A stretch of 64,000 bases of DNA, taken from contig OY970827.1 of assembly GCA_963853835.1 (NCBI GenBank), positions 77,827,234-77,891,233 of the forward strand. Direction: 5' to 3'. The stretch is from Calendula officinalis. Lineage: Eukaryota > Streptophyta > Magnoliopsida > Asterales > Asteraceae. A model generated the notes under the pieces. The model did no database searches. It was not told where the DNA came from and saw only the letters and a program-made list of their open reading frames with translations. A program made the position numbers and the translations under genes. Below, piece by piece: positions 10,014-20,594 of the stretch (its first letter is position 1; each line of letters begins with the position of its first letter).

Positions 10014-10268
10014 TGCCCGTGTGATCATGCTTGATTCATGTGTAATCATGGATAATTATTAGTGTAATCATGTATGATTAAACTAGAATACACATGGATT
10101 AATCATGCATTATTAAAAAAATTCTAACATTCTCAAAAAAAATTCAATTCTCAAAAGAACCCTCACATATGTAAAGAAACAAATGCCTATGATAAATACA
10201 TATGCCAACTATAAATCTTTGGTCATAAATACGATGTTGCTATAATATGGTACATATATTAAAGTGAA

Positions 10269-10695
10269 CTAGCAGGGTACCCGCGCAATGCGGCGGCGGG
10301 TACCCACATGCCATATTTCGTGGCGAGCAAATATTGTTCGTTTACGCGGTAATAATTGTTGCTAGAAATAAATAATTAAACGGAAATGTGGATTTTGGTA
10401 AGAGTTGATGATTTACAGCGTCGTATATTTAATGTTATTGGGTAAAATGGTTTTCGAGTAACAGACTTTTGTTATTAAGTGTGGGTGGTGTTACAAAAGT
10501 GTAATGTATAGCAAGTGGTTAACACATAGTGATAAGTTAGGAGAGGTCTTGGGTTCGAATATTATTAGCCGCGATTTATTTTTTTTAAGGTAGAGAACTA
10601 ACTAACAAAAGTGGAAAGATCCTTAAAATCAAGTTTAAGGAGCTCCTTAAACTTGCCTAATGAGGTAGGCCTAAATGCTTTATATAGTAGTAAGA
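10269..10695 (-). mobile_element. Small non-autonomous Helitron, left twin (minus strand)
   Basis: Read on the minus strand it begins A|TCTTACTACTATATAAAGC at 10695. It ends with a GC-rich hairpin (GGGTACCCGC...GCGCGGGTACCC) followed by TGCTAG at 10269 and then T. A|TC at the 5' end, a 3' hairpin, CTAG|T and no target duplication are the Helitron signature. The 427-bp body has no Rep/helicase and carries a tRNA-like module. By eye it is about 95% identical to the twin at 10954-11378, which points the other way. Confidence 0.9.
10513..10575 (+). repeat. tRNA-like module inside the left Helitron twin
   Basis: TAGCAAGTGGTTAACAC fits a D-arm/A box. CTTGGGTTCGAATATTA, about 40 bases on, fits a B box (GGTTCGAAT). 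It lies antisense to the Helitron. It does not fold as a clean tRNA and lacks a proper acceptor stem, so it is tRNA-derived and not a functional tRNA gene. Confidence 0.6.
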
Positions 10696-10953
10696 TAAAC
10701 TAAAAATTTACCAAAAACATGATTAGAAAGGTAAATCAGGAAAAGGAGATCGCTTTGCGGAAAGATGGTGGAAAAAGGAGGACAACGTGATCGAGGTGAC
10801 ATTGTTGCTTCTTGGCGTATGCTTCTATTAAACGGGGCCCCTTTTAACACACTCACTCGTGCTTCTCCATATTATAAACGTGTCATGAGGGCCATCTTTT
10901 AATTTGGTCGTTAGAAATAAATAATAGAAAAGTACTTTTATAATAAATCTTTA
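10696..10953. other. Spacer between the two Helitron 5' ends
   Basis: This 258-bp single-copy-looking sequence separates the two head-to-head Helitrons. It includes a GGGGCCCC motif and a 'gttagaaataaataatagaaa' stretch resembling part of the Helitron interior. No gene is seen. Confidence 0.5.
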
Positions 10954-11378
10954 TCTTACTACTATATAAAGTATTTAGGCCTACCTCATTAGGCAATTTT
11001 AAGGAGCTCCTTAAATTTGATTTTAAATATCTTTCCACTTTTGTTAGTTAGTTCTCTACCTTAAAAAAAAAATCGCGGCTAATAAGATTCGAACCCAAGA
11101 CCTCTCCTAACTTATCACTATGTGTTAACCACTTGCTATACATTACACTTTTGTAACACCACCCACACTTAATAACAAAAGTCTGTTACTCGAAAACCAT
11201 TTTACCCAATAACATTAAATATACGACGCTGTAAATCATCAACTCTTACCAAAATCCACATTTCCGTTTAATTATTTATTTCTAGCAACAATCATTACCG
11301 TGTAAACGAACAACACTTGCTCGCCACGAAATATGGTTTCTGGGTACCTGCCGCCGCATTGCGCGGGTACCCTGCTAG
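10954..11378 (+). mobile_element. Small non-autonomous Helitron, right twin (plus strand)
   Basis: It begins A|TCTTACTACTATATAAAGT and ends with the hairpin GGTACCTGCC...GCGCGGGTACCC then TGCTAG followed by T at 11379. Length is 425 bp and it is non-coding. Its antisense tRNA-like module (about 11074-11140) is in the same place as in the left twin. Its termini match the 3-kb Helitron at 48826-51853. Confidence 0.9.
11074..11140 (-). repeat. tRNA-like module inside the right Helitron twin
   Basis: On the minus strand, A box-like TAGCAAGTGGTTAACAC is followed by B box-like GGGTTCGAATCTTATTAGC. The B box matches the consensus better here than in the left twin. It is antisense to the Helitron. 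Confidence 0.6.
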
Positions 11379-11379
11379 T

Positions 11380-12135
11380 TATGCATAAAATTTTTATGGA
11401 ATACATGGTTTCTATATTGTGTGTTTAAAACGATTTTTCATTTCCCATCTATGTAATGATATTTGGGTTTTTCTGATATGTGTCTCATAGACACATATTA
11501 AGGGGCATTCAATGAAGTTAAAATTCCTAAAAATGTTGCAAAAATCATTAGTGAAATTCATATTTACCATTTTAGTGTGATGTATTGAATGCATTTTATG
11601 ATTTATTTGGAAACGTTAGTATCATTAAATAACCTTATTGTGTGCCTATAGGGCACACATTAGAAAAACCCATGATATTTATACTTTTTATACTACTATA
11701 TATAATTGGTGTTTTGTGGTTTTGCGTTCTTTTTTATAAGAACTATGCAACAAGCTAAAATATGCTCAAACTTGATTTGTATGGAACCAAATATTGACTT
11801 TAAAAGTCGGGTGCTTGGAACAAGAAAATTAAGTGATCAGAAGATGTTCAATATTGTAAAATGAACAAACACATATGAGGTTTATAATGTAGGAAGTGAG
11901 ATGTATGTTAAGATTGTTCCACTTCAGTGTCTTGTTACATCTAGAGTGTTAAATGATGTTAAGAACATATGTTATCATGTGTGTTTCTTTTTTGTAATTT
12001 TAATTTTATTATTCTTGTATTATATGTTATTGAATAAAATTGATATTAACTCGTATATTACATATACAATTGTTATTGGTTCCATAAATTTTTTGCATGA
12101 AAAAAGATTATTGAGTATAATACTTTACAATATAA
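11380..12135. other. Intergenic DNA, nothing recognised
   Basis: AT-rich. Short frames here have no recognisable domains or coding signature. Confidence 0.4.
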
Positions 12136-13259
12136 ATTGGTGAGTGGAGAATCGATACATTTTTTGACCAACAATTGGGTAAATCAAATTCCATTATGTC
12201 ATCAATTTAATCGCCTCTTTCGGTTGGAGTTAAACGAGTTTTGTAAGGTGAAGGATAGATGGAGAAATGGGGAATGGTGTTTTAATTGACGTCGAAATGT
12301 TAGGGGAGGGATAGAACAAGAACAACTTGATAACCTTTTATCGCTTATAAGAGGGCTTTCTTTAAGTGAAGGGAGTGACAAACTTTGTCGGAATGTGGGT
12401 GATAGTTGTGAATTTACGGTTGGGGCCGGGAGACGAGGAAACATACTTCCTCCGATTTAAAATAAGTGATACACTTTCCATATTTGGGTGTATCAAAATA
12501 AGTGATACACTTTGAAAACTTACCTTATTTGGAAAAAATAATGGGACCCATACCCACTAACTATCTACTTTGATAAAGTGAAATGACATATTTACCCTTA
12601 CTTTTACTTTTAAACATCATTAACCTCACTTTATTCAAAATTTATGGGACTCATTCCCCACTAACCATCCAATTAATCTAATTTAATTATCATTATCATA
12701 TTTTGCCTCAAAAATCGTGAAACCAACAATGTATCACTTATTTTAAATCGGAGGAAGTATAAATTATATTCTTTTCCCCGGATTCGCTGCAAACTTTAAT
12801 TGGTGTAAGTCTATACCGATTAAGGTAAATGTGTTTATGTGGAGATTACATTTGGATCGGTTACCGACGAGACAAAATTTGTCAAAAAGAGGGATGGAGA
12901 TAGAATCGATCATGTGTCCAATATGTGATTCAGGTATGGAATCTAGCTCGCACGTTTTGTTTTCTTGCCCGGTAGCTTCCGAGATATGGAGAAAAGTGTA
13001 CAAATGGTGTGATGTGGAGGATGGTGCATTCGGTTCTGTCCATGCTTGGTGGGAGTCCTGCTTGAGCTCGTCCAATACTCATAATCGAAGAGTTAAGTTG
13101 CAAGTTATTGGGGCTACAACTTGTTGGATTATATGGAGGTATAGAAATTTGTTATTGTTTGATAATGTAAAAATGCGAAAGTCGGACCTAGTAGATAGTA
13201 TTATCTTGTTTGCTTATTCGTGGATCACTCATCGAAATCAAAAAATTAAGATTTCATGA
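12136..13259 (+). pseudogene. LINE (non-LTR retrotransposon) C-terminal fragment, split by a MITE
   Basis: From about 12136 a broken frame reads like the C-terminal part of plant LINE ORF2: FLTNNWVNQIPLCHQFNRLF, an in-frame TGA where the family has a Trp, then RRNVRGGIEQEQLDNLL and EFTVGAGRRGN. A Stowaway then interrupts at 12446-12757. Downstream, 12831-13259 encodes the zf-RVT region: FMWRLHLDRLPTRQNLSKRG, MCPICDSGMESSSHVLFSCP, EIWRKVYKW, and a WIIWRYRN motif. The conserved C-X2-C...H-X4-C pattern is intact. The upstream endonuclease and RT core are absent, so this is a 5'-truncated dead copy, older than the MITE inside it. Confidence 0.88.
12446..12757. mobile_element. Stowaway-type MITE inside the LINE fragment
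   Basis: The ends CTTCCTCCGATTTAAAATAA and TTATTTTAAATCGGAGGAAG are nearly perfect inverted repeats flanked by TA (12444-12445 and 12758-12759). Length is 312 bp. It belongs to the same subfamily as 15617, 20002 and 62170. Confidence 0.92.
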
Positions 13260-14029
13260 GTTGATTGGTTGATTTGTCCTTTGTAATGTACATTGTTTGT
13301 TTTTTTTTAGTCTAGCAAATTGCTAGACTCAAGTTTTTTAATATAGTTGGAGGTCTTTGGGTGGGTGATGGCAATGTCGAATCTCGATATGTTGCCTTCT
13401 TTTTACTATTTAAAAATATGTGTTCGTACAAAAGTTAACAGTATATGAAGATCTATCAGTTATGTTTATAAACTTTACTTTGTTTTCTAAGATTGTCAAT
13501 TTTACCGCCGGTTTAATGGTTATTAAATGATCAAACATTAAAAACCATTTGGCATAGTGGTACTAAATTATAAATTAAGAGGTTATGAATTCAAATTTAT
13601 TAAACATCCGTGTGAGCATTACCTTTCAAATTAAAAACATCAAATGGGAAAAAACATCTTTCAGTAATTCGATTGAAAAAAAAAAACATTTTTCTCAATC
13701 CATCTAATTCTTAGCTAAATCTGGTTCAGAGTTATGTGATAACTGATATCTCTATATTTTTTATAAATTTATAAAATGAGGGCTTCTAGATTTATAGATT
13801 GACATGTTGGCAACTGCTTTTACCACCACCATGAGTGGGCTTCCACAAAAGCAATAGTCAATATTTTTTATTTTCGTAAAAGAAGATTGGGCTCAAATTA
13901 TGTCACTTCCTTATAGATCGTTACGGCACGTTCAAACAAAATTTCCTCTACATATTTCCTTTTGGTCCGTCGAAATTTTATTTTAGGATCCTATATTCCA
14001 GCTACCCGCTCATGATTATAATTTAGGGT
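13260..14029. other. Intergenic DNA, nothing recognised
   Basis: It starts with likely LINE 3' flank (AT-rich). A TAGTCTAGCAAATTGCTAGACT inverted motif lies near 13308-13330. No gene is seen. Confidence 0.4.
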
Positions 14030-14039
14030 TTTGATAATA

Positions 14040-15269
14040 GGTAAATGTTCAAGGTATTCCATTAATTTAATCTAGTCCCAAGGGACATTTATTAGCCCTT
14101 GGATCAAGAAAAATTAAAAGGTCAAGATCAAGATTCAAAACCACCACCACCACTACAAGCACATGTGCTTCTCCGGCGGCCGGAGACGGTGGCCGGCGGC
14201 GGCGGCCGACGGCGGACGGCGGCGATGGGCGGCGGTCGGCGGCGGAGGACGGCGGCCGGAGGTGGCCGCCGGCGGTTGTGACCGGTGGTGGTGGTCGTGA
14301 CTGGAAGCACATGTGCTTCGTGACTTGTTTTGATTTTTTTTCTGTGTAGTGAAGCACATGTGTTTCATAACGTCAAGCACATGTGCTTCGTGATTCAAAC
14401 ACAAATAACTTGCTTGTAAGTTACATTTGTTCAGAAACAAAAAACGCTTTATGAAGCACATGTGCTTGGCTTTATAAAGCACATGTGCTTGGCTTTATGA
14501 AGCACATGTGCTTCATAATGATATGTTCGTCACTTGTTTTGATTTTTTTCTATGTAGTGAAGCACATGTGTTTCATAACTTCAAGCACATGTGCTTTGTG
14601 ATTCAAACACAAATGACTTGCTTGTAAGTTACATGTGTTCAGGAACAAAAACACATGTGTTTGGCTTTATGAAGCACATGTGCTTCATAATGATATGTTC
14701 GTCACTTGTTTTGATTTTTTTTCTGTGTAGTGAAGCACATGTTTTTCATAACGTCAAGCACACGTGCTTCGTGATTCAAACACAAATGACTTGCTTGTAA
14801 GTTACATGTGTTCAGGAACAAAAACACATGTGTTTGGTTTTATGAAGCACATGTGCTTCATAATGATATGTTCGTCACTTGTTTTGATTTTTTTTTCCGT
14901 GTAGTGAAGCACATGTGTTTTATAACGTCAAGCACATGTGCTTCGTATGCTCCCTTGTGTGTTTAGAAACTCATGTTTTTAGTGACTTGAAGCACATGTG
15001 TTTCGTGACCTGAAGCACATGTGCTTCGAAGTAATATGTTGTGTTTTAGTGAAGCACATGTGCTTCGATACATCAATACCACCACCACCCCCATTAGCAC
15101 CAGCACCTTCACTGTCAGCAACCACCACCGCCGGCCACGGGTGGCAGCGGCGGACGGCGGCGGTCGGTGGTGGCTGTAGGTGGGATTTGATCTTGACTAT
15201 CTTGATCCAATGGCTAGGATTTGTCCCTTGGGACTAGACAAATCTTTTGGAATACCTAGAATACAACTC
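14040..15269. mobile_element. Palindrome-rich TIR element, copy E2, with a 10-bp target duplication
   Basis: The ends are imperfect inverted repeats about 60 bp long, including AAGGTATTCC...CTAGTCCCAAGGGACA at left and TGTCCCTTGGGACTAG...GGAATACCT at right. The flanks carry TTTGATAATA at 14030-14039 and 15270-15279. Inside are two GC-rich blocks (about 14165-14290 and 15120-15180). Between them is an array of CACATGTG-centred palindromes in higher-order repeats of about 173 bp ('aatgatatgttcgtcacttg' near 14516, 14689 and 14862). The layout is the reverse of E1. The target-site length suits Mutator-like elements. No transposase is present. Confidence 0.87.
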
Positions 15270-15616
15270 TTTGATAATAACAGTTATTAAGTGTATAAAA
15301 AGTTATACATTAGTTTATGAGGAAGTAGTTACTTAAATGTAGGAGTCAGTTACGGATGAATATACAAGACTTTTATATATGTTTTATAATAGTCTTAAGG
15401 ACTGTTATTATCAAAACCTTAAAATTTAAAACTAATTCTCTCTATTAAAAATACAATTGTTTATTTTTAAAATAACCCTAGGACCCATGAATGAACTAGT
15501 GAAGTACTCTAATCCGCTAATTGACATTTGGATTTTGATCATGGCTGTCATTAACTACATAATATATTATATAATGAAATAATTCCTGAAATTTAGGAGT
15601 GAATTATAGATTAATA

Positions 15617-15885
15617 CTACCTTCGTATCAAAATAAATGATACATTTGAAGAATTGCGGTTTTTGAGACAAAAGATTAAAAAGTGATTTAAATTAGATTA
15701 AAGTGGATAATTAGTAGATAATGGGTCCCACTTCTTTGAAATGTAGTGATATTAATGATGTTAAAAGTAAAAGTAAGGGTAAAAGGGTAATTTCACTTTA
15801 TTAAAATAGATAGTTAGTGAAGAATGGATACCACTTTTTTACCAAATAAGGTAAGTTTTAGAAGTGTATCACTTATTTCTAATGC
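15617..15885. mobile_element. Stowaway-type MITE upstream of OSB
   Basis: The left end TA|CTACCTTCGTATCAAAATAA and an interior GTGTATCACTTATTTC near the right end match the 12446/62170 subfamily. The right terminus is eroded, so its border is approximate. It ends about 97 bp before the OSB start codon and probably lies in its promoter or 5' leader. Confidence 0.72.
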
Positions 15886-15981
15886 TATATCTTATGACAA
15901 GTACTATCATTATCAAAATCACTTCCACCACAACCACACCACTGCCGGGAACAAAAATCACTGCCAAAATTCCCGACTATA

Positions 15982-17578
15982 ATGGCAACCGGTTCCCGTC
16001 TCCGACGTCTGCTACGACCGTTACTATCATCACCGTCTCCCCTGCCTCAACGTCAAGCACACATTCCTTACTCTTCATCATCCGACTACGGCAGCTGCCG
16101 GAGCCGCTCCTTACTCTCCGATGATCAGGAAGAACGAGTCACCGGAAGTGCTGTTTACCGGCACACTCTCAAAACACAACGTCCTCCCACAATTCGGCGG
16201 CAGAAGGAGCTCGTAAATTCCGCCAATTTCATCGGTAGAGTCAATTCCCCTCTTAAAGCGTACACCATGAGTAGCGGTGTACTCTGTGCTCATACTCAGC
16301 TTAAAGTTGAATCTCCATCGGGCTCGAAGAAATTTATCACGTGAGAATTCATTACTGTGCTTCAATTTTATCTCGATTCGTTCCCTAGGGTTTTAGGTTT
16401 TGTGTATTGAATTAATTGCGAGTTTTTAATTTTGTTTTCTTCATGAATATGTTATTGTCTGTTGTCTAATGATTCTAGTAATTATTTCGTTGTTGATTCT
16501 TCAATATGATAATCAATATCTTTCAATGTTTATACATGGAAAATTGAGCAACGAAATTGAACAATTTGTGTGATTATCACCAAGTAGGACTATTATTTTA
16601 GGGGAAACAAGTTCAAGATTGTAAACATGTTCTAGGTTACAAATGGAAGGGGACTTAAGTTGTGGAATTGATTGGATATTGTAGAAATTATTTCATTAGA
16701 TTATAATCATATGATATCACTACAAAGATAATATGTGAATTCATCGTTTGAAATGTTAAGTTTTGTGTGTGTTGTCTGCAGAATATTATTGGACATGTGG
16801 GAAGATATGGCAGAATTATGTTTACGACATCTTAAACCAGATGATTATATATATGTTTCAGGGTATCTAAAATCATCCACAAAAGCTCGTGATGATGGAA
16901 ACCTCGTGTTAAAACTCAAGGTTCGTATGCTATTTCAGCATCTAGAATCTGTGAATTAATTTAATAATTTATCCAAATTATGACATTTGAATGAGATAAA
17001 GAGTAGTTAAATTTCAACTTTTATCATTACAGGTTATCGTGCAAGAAATAAACTATATTGCAAATAACAACCATAAGACAGAGACTATCAAAGGTAAATT
17101 TCATGCCCAAACATTCTTTATTTACACTCTTTTTCCAAAAAAAATTGAATATTATAAATAATTTGATTTTACTCGTTTGACCGGTTTAACCTGTTCATAA
17201 GTAAATTAGTTGCCGTCACTTGTCAGCTCTGTTTTTATTTTATTTTTAATAAAAAAACAAATATATATCAATCTTAATGTTTCACTACATGATGTTGCAG
17301 ATCAAAGGGAATCATGTCTAGAAAAACAAAGAAAACGACTTTATTTATGGCAAGTATTTTTTGCAAACCCATACGAATGGCGAGATTTAAGAAAATGTAA
17401 AATGAATTCAAAACAACCCGATTTCAAACACAAAGGTAGTGATGAAGCTCTTTGGATTAAACCACATGATCCACCATGGATTCACAGACAGTTACAACTA
17501 CAAGATTCTAGAATGAGTTATATGTGTCTTGAAAAAAATCCAACTTACAATTTAAAATCTTTTGCGACCGAGTTATAA
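15982..17578 (+). CDS. OSB: Organellar single-stranded DNA-binding protein (OSB family), 4 exons
   Basis: Exons 15982-16340, 16782-16920, 17033-17093 and 17301-17578 join at GT-AG introns in consistent phases (2, 0, 1) to give 278 aa. The first 60 or so residues are Arg/Ser-rich with almost no acidic residues, fitting a mitochondrial or plastid transit peptide. From about residue 78 comes an OB-fold SSB-like domain (NSANFIGRVNSPLKAY, then ILLDMWEDMAELCLRHLKPDDYIYVSGYL). Exon 4 carries the plant-specific PDF motif (WQVFFANPYEWRDLRKCK, then QPDFKHKGSDEALWI). OSB proteins bind ssDNA in organelles; Arabidopsis OSB1 restrains illegitimate mitochondrial recombination. Only one PDF motif is present, as in OSB1/4-like members. 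The first ATG of the frame was chosen because it gives the basic leader; which organelle receives it cannot be told. A Stowaway lies directly upstream. Confidence 0.95.
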
Positions 17579-17848
17579 CGACACTTGAAAGTTTTAGTGA
17601 TGTGAGTGATATACACGACCTAACCGTTGTTAAATAGGTTGTTAAATTCTGTTCTTATATTTGATTAAATTACAGTTATAAAATGGTCATTCAACATGTT
17701 TGGTTGAATGAAATGGTGCTGTAACTGTTCTGATATGCGTTAATGTACATATAGATAAAATTGCATTAGTAAGTAAAGAGAGCAAAAATGACCTCTGATG
17801 CAAATAAGTTATAATTCAAAATGTGATATAAAACCTTAACAACGGAAA
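17579..17848. other. OSB 3' flank
   Basis: Likely 3' UTR followed by AT-rich intergenic DNA. No strong AATAAA is seen close to the stop. Confidence 0.4.
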
Positions 17849-17993
17849 TGCTAACAAGTGTCCTTTTTAATTTATTGAAAATTTACTATAAAAAATAACC
17901 CCCCCCTGAATTTCATAACCATCTCGAGGTAGTTATGTTTTAAGACTTGTACATTCATATCATTAATCATTGTCCTAAGGGCACTTGTTAGCA
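17849..17993. mobile_element. Small MITE with TGCTAACAAGTG ends
   Basis: The left terminus TGCTAACAAGTG and right terminus CACTTGTTAGCA are perfect 12-bp inverted repeats bounding 145 bp. Relatives start at 4840 and occupy 19419-19528. Superfamily unknown. Confidence 0.72.
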
Positions 17994-18987
17994 AAAACCT
18001 TAAAAACAAATAAGGTTTAATTCTTACATTTTTATTGCATGTATGAAATTAGTACGATACCCGTGAGTTACTTAATTGACCTGGTTTTTCAGAGAGTCTA
18101 TAGGCATTTTCTAGGCTTGAAATAGTGGGCTATTTGTTAGGGATTTTTTTCTATATTTCAGCGTTTCACTTGCAACTTTATATCTATAGATAAGGGCAAA
18201 TATGTACGGAACATGAAACGTATACTCTCTCACGAAAGTTTAAGGGAATGTTGCCTGGTTCGAAACCAATTTGATTGAATATGAACGGGTCTCGGACCAT
18301 GCTTCATTCTTTTCAACGTTTGGGAATTCAACATTGATACATATCTAGAGGTAAGTACATATTCAAAAATAATAATAATAATAATAAATATCTAAAGTAT
18401 AAGATGTTTTGGAAGTCAATTACAAAGATTGTTTTCTAAATTTATACGATCAACCAAACACTATCTTATGATCTTATCATTATCTTATTACCCAAGACTG
18501 CCGTTTCTTTTCCGATCAATTTGAGAATATGGCATTGTTTTGCCTTTGAAATTTGAGGTGTTCGTTTACCTTTCTACCAAATCTCTTGGAAGTGAAAGTG
18601 TGGAAATATTACTACCAAAAAACAAATTGCTTTACCTTTTATATACTTTTTAGTAGTTGATTTAGTACTCGAATGGACTTTGCTGGTAGACAGTTGCAAA
18701 AAATATGAAGCAAAAACCTCTGACTTTCTTATCTTTTAAAGGGTAAATTGGTAATTGTAATAAATATGTAAAAACCGTTTGTGTACGCACGTGTAGCTGA
18801 GAACAATATTTTAGGTTTGTAACTTTTCTCAAATTTGATTAATTTGTTATACTACGTGTACTCGTGCTATTGCTTTTATGAGGTTTTACCACATTTCGGA
18901 ATGTTTGCATGTGTTCTAAAAGTGATATGTGCTATTATATAATTCTAAGTTATAACAAGTGATAATATTAAAATGTAATGTTATAAA
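17994..18987. other. Intergenic DNA, nothing recognised
   Basis: AT-rich; an (AAT)n tract at about 18367-18388. No coding or repeat boundaries identified. Confidence 0.4.
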
Positions 18988-19298
18988 CTAGAAGTTTTTA
19001 CCTTGCGCGTTGCAATGGAATTCTAAACATACATTTTTTAAATTCAGATAATTTGTTTAATTCGGTTTTACGTAGATTTTGTTTTTGTATCAATTACTTA
19101 AAACAAAATTTAAGTGACTAATTATGAAAGATATGTGTTTTAAACTTAGAAACAAATGATAAAAGGAAAAAAAAATAAAAAATAATAATGCATCATACTC
19201 ATGGAACTTAAATCCATCAGTTAAATATTACCAATTTCATTTAATAGATGTTATAGCATAAATGGATGAGTTACTATTTATCATTTGGAAAATATTAT

Positions 19299-19670
19299 AT
19301 GATCTCTCAGTCTCATAATAAAATTCGTATTTCTCTTAAATTTTTATCTTAAATAAAGTTCATATTTTTTCTCAAACTTAATGAAGTCAACTTAATACAA
19401 TAATATATTTCAGGGTTTTGTTAACAAGTGCTCTTAGTAAGGTAATGGTTAAGGGTACGAATGTACAAGTCTTGAAGCATAACCCTATTTTTTCCCTTAA
19501 CCAGTGCCTTAAGGGCACTTGTTAGCATTTCCCAATTTTTTATAACAAAGATCATCATTAACTATTTTTTTCTCTTTTAATTATCTTATATATTAATCAA
19601 AGACTTGCCGTTACATGTCTTTTAAAAATTTGTGCAAAATAGAAATGAATTTTTTATGTGATTGAGGGAG
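19299..19670. mobile_element. Degenerate Stowaway-type MITE with a nested MITE
   Basis: The left end GATCTCTCAGTCTCATAATA and right end TTTTTATGTGATTGAGGGAG followed by TA are an eroded Stowaway pair. The small MITE 19419-19528 sits inside and accounts for the extra length. Confidence 0.55.
19419..19528. mobile_element. Small MITE nested in a Stowaway
   Basis: The left end TTGTTAACAAGTGCTCTTAG and right end CTTAAGGGCACTTGTTAGCA are inverted repeats of the same family as 17849-17993. Confidence 0.65.
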
Positions 19671-20001
19671 TATTAATTAACAAATGTAATAATAATCTAT
19701 CGATATTATTAATAATAAACAAAGACAAAAAAAAAAAAAAACAGTAGGTAAAATCAAACAGAGTAAAAAAAGAAAGATATGGAGAAAAAAAACGTTTTAG
19801 CAAAGGAGCCAATGTCACTCCGGTGGAAGTGATTTCATGAAATATAAAATAATAAAAAGAGAGCATAAAGAGTAGGTGGCAATATTTCATTGGGATGGTT
19901 ATGTTCATGCACTTGCTAGTTGCTAATAATATATATACTGTATTTTTTTAAACTATAATAGAGATGTTAAGTTAATCCATTAAACCGTACCGATTTTAAT
20001 A

Positions 20002-20344
20002 CTTCCTCCTATTCAAAAGTGCTACACTTTGGGTTTTACGGTTTTTTAGGCAAAAGATTTTAATGATGGTTAAATTAGATTAATTGAATGGTTAGTGGAT
20101 AATGGGTCCCACACGTTTTGAATAAAGTGGGGTTAATGATGTTTAAAAATAAAAAGTAAAAGTAAATGAGTCATTTCACTTTGTTAAAGTAGATAGTTAG
20201 CGGATGTGGATCCTACTATTTTTTGCCAAATAAGGTAATTTTTCAAAATGTAGCACTTATTTAGAATCACCCATATAAAAAAAAGTATAGCACTTTTTTT
20301 TTGGAAACGGAAAAGTGTAAGCACTTATTTTGAATCGGAAGAAG
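20002..20344. mobile_element. Stowaway-type MITE
   Basis: The ends CTTCCTCCTATTCAAAAGTG and CTTATTTTGAATCGGAAGAAG are flanked by TA (20000-20001 and 20345-20346). The right end seems partly duplicated, with two GCACTT...TTTTGGAA-like stretches between 20255 and 20340. Confidence 0.88.
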
Positions 20345-20594
20345 TATACATGTTAGCAAAATCTAATAATCTATTGTCCTTCAATTTTTATATTATATTT
20401 TCGGTTAGTCTAACATGCGTCTATGCTTAATATTATAGAGGATAATTAGTCCTATTTAAACTCATACTCACTTGATAGGATAATATGTATACTCTATTAG
20501 TTCTATGCTTAATATTATTCCTTAATTTTGACATATGTCTTTATCTAACATTACTCTATTTGATATTAAGGACCATGACTTGCGTTCAAGAATC

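Larger units (their letters stand above)
18988..19964 (-). mobile_element. Possible degenerate Helitron (minus strand)
   Basis: On the minus strand a 5'-like A|TCTCTATTATAG lies at 19964. A 3'-like imperfect GC stem (CATTGCAACGCGCAAGG) followed by TTCTAG|T ends at 18988. The hairpin is weak and the pairing of ends is a guess; the interval also contains other MITEs. Confidence 0.3.
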
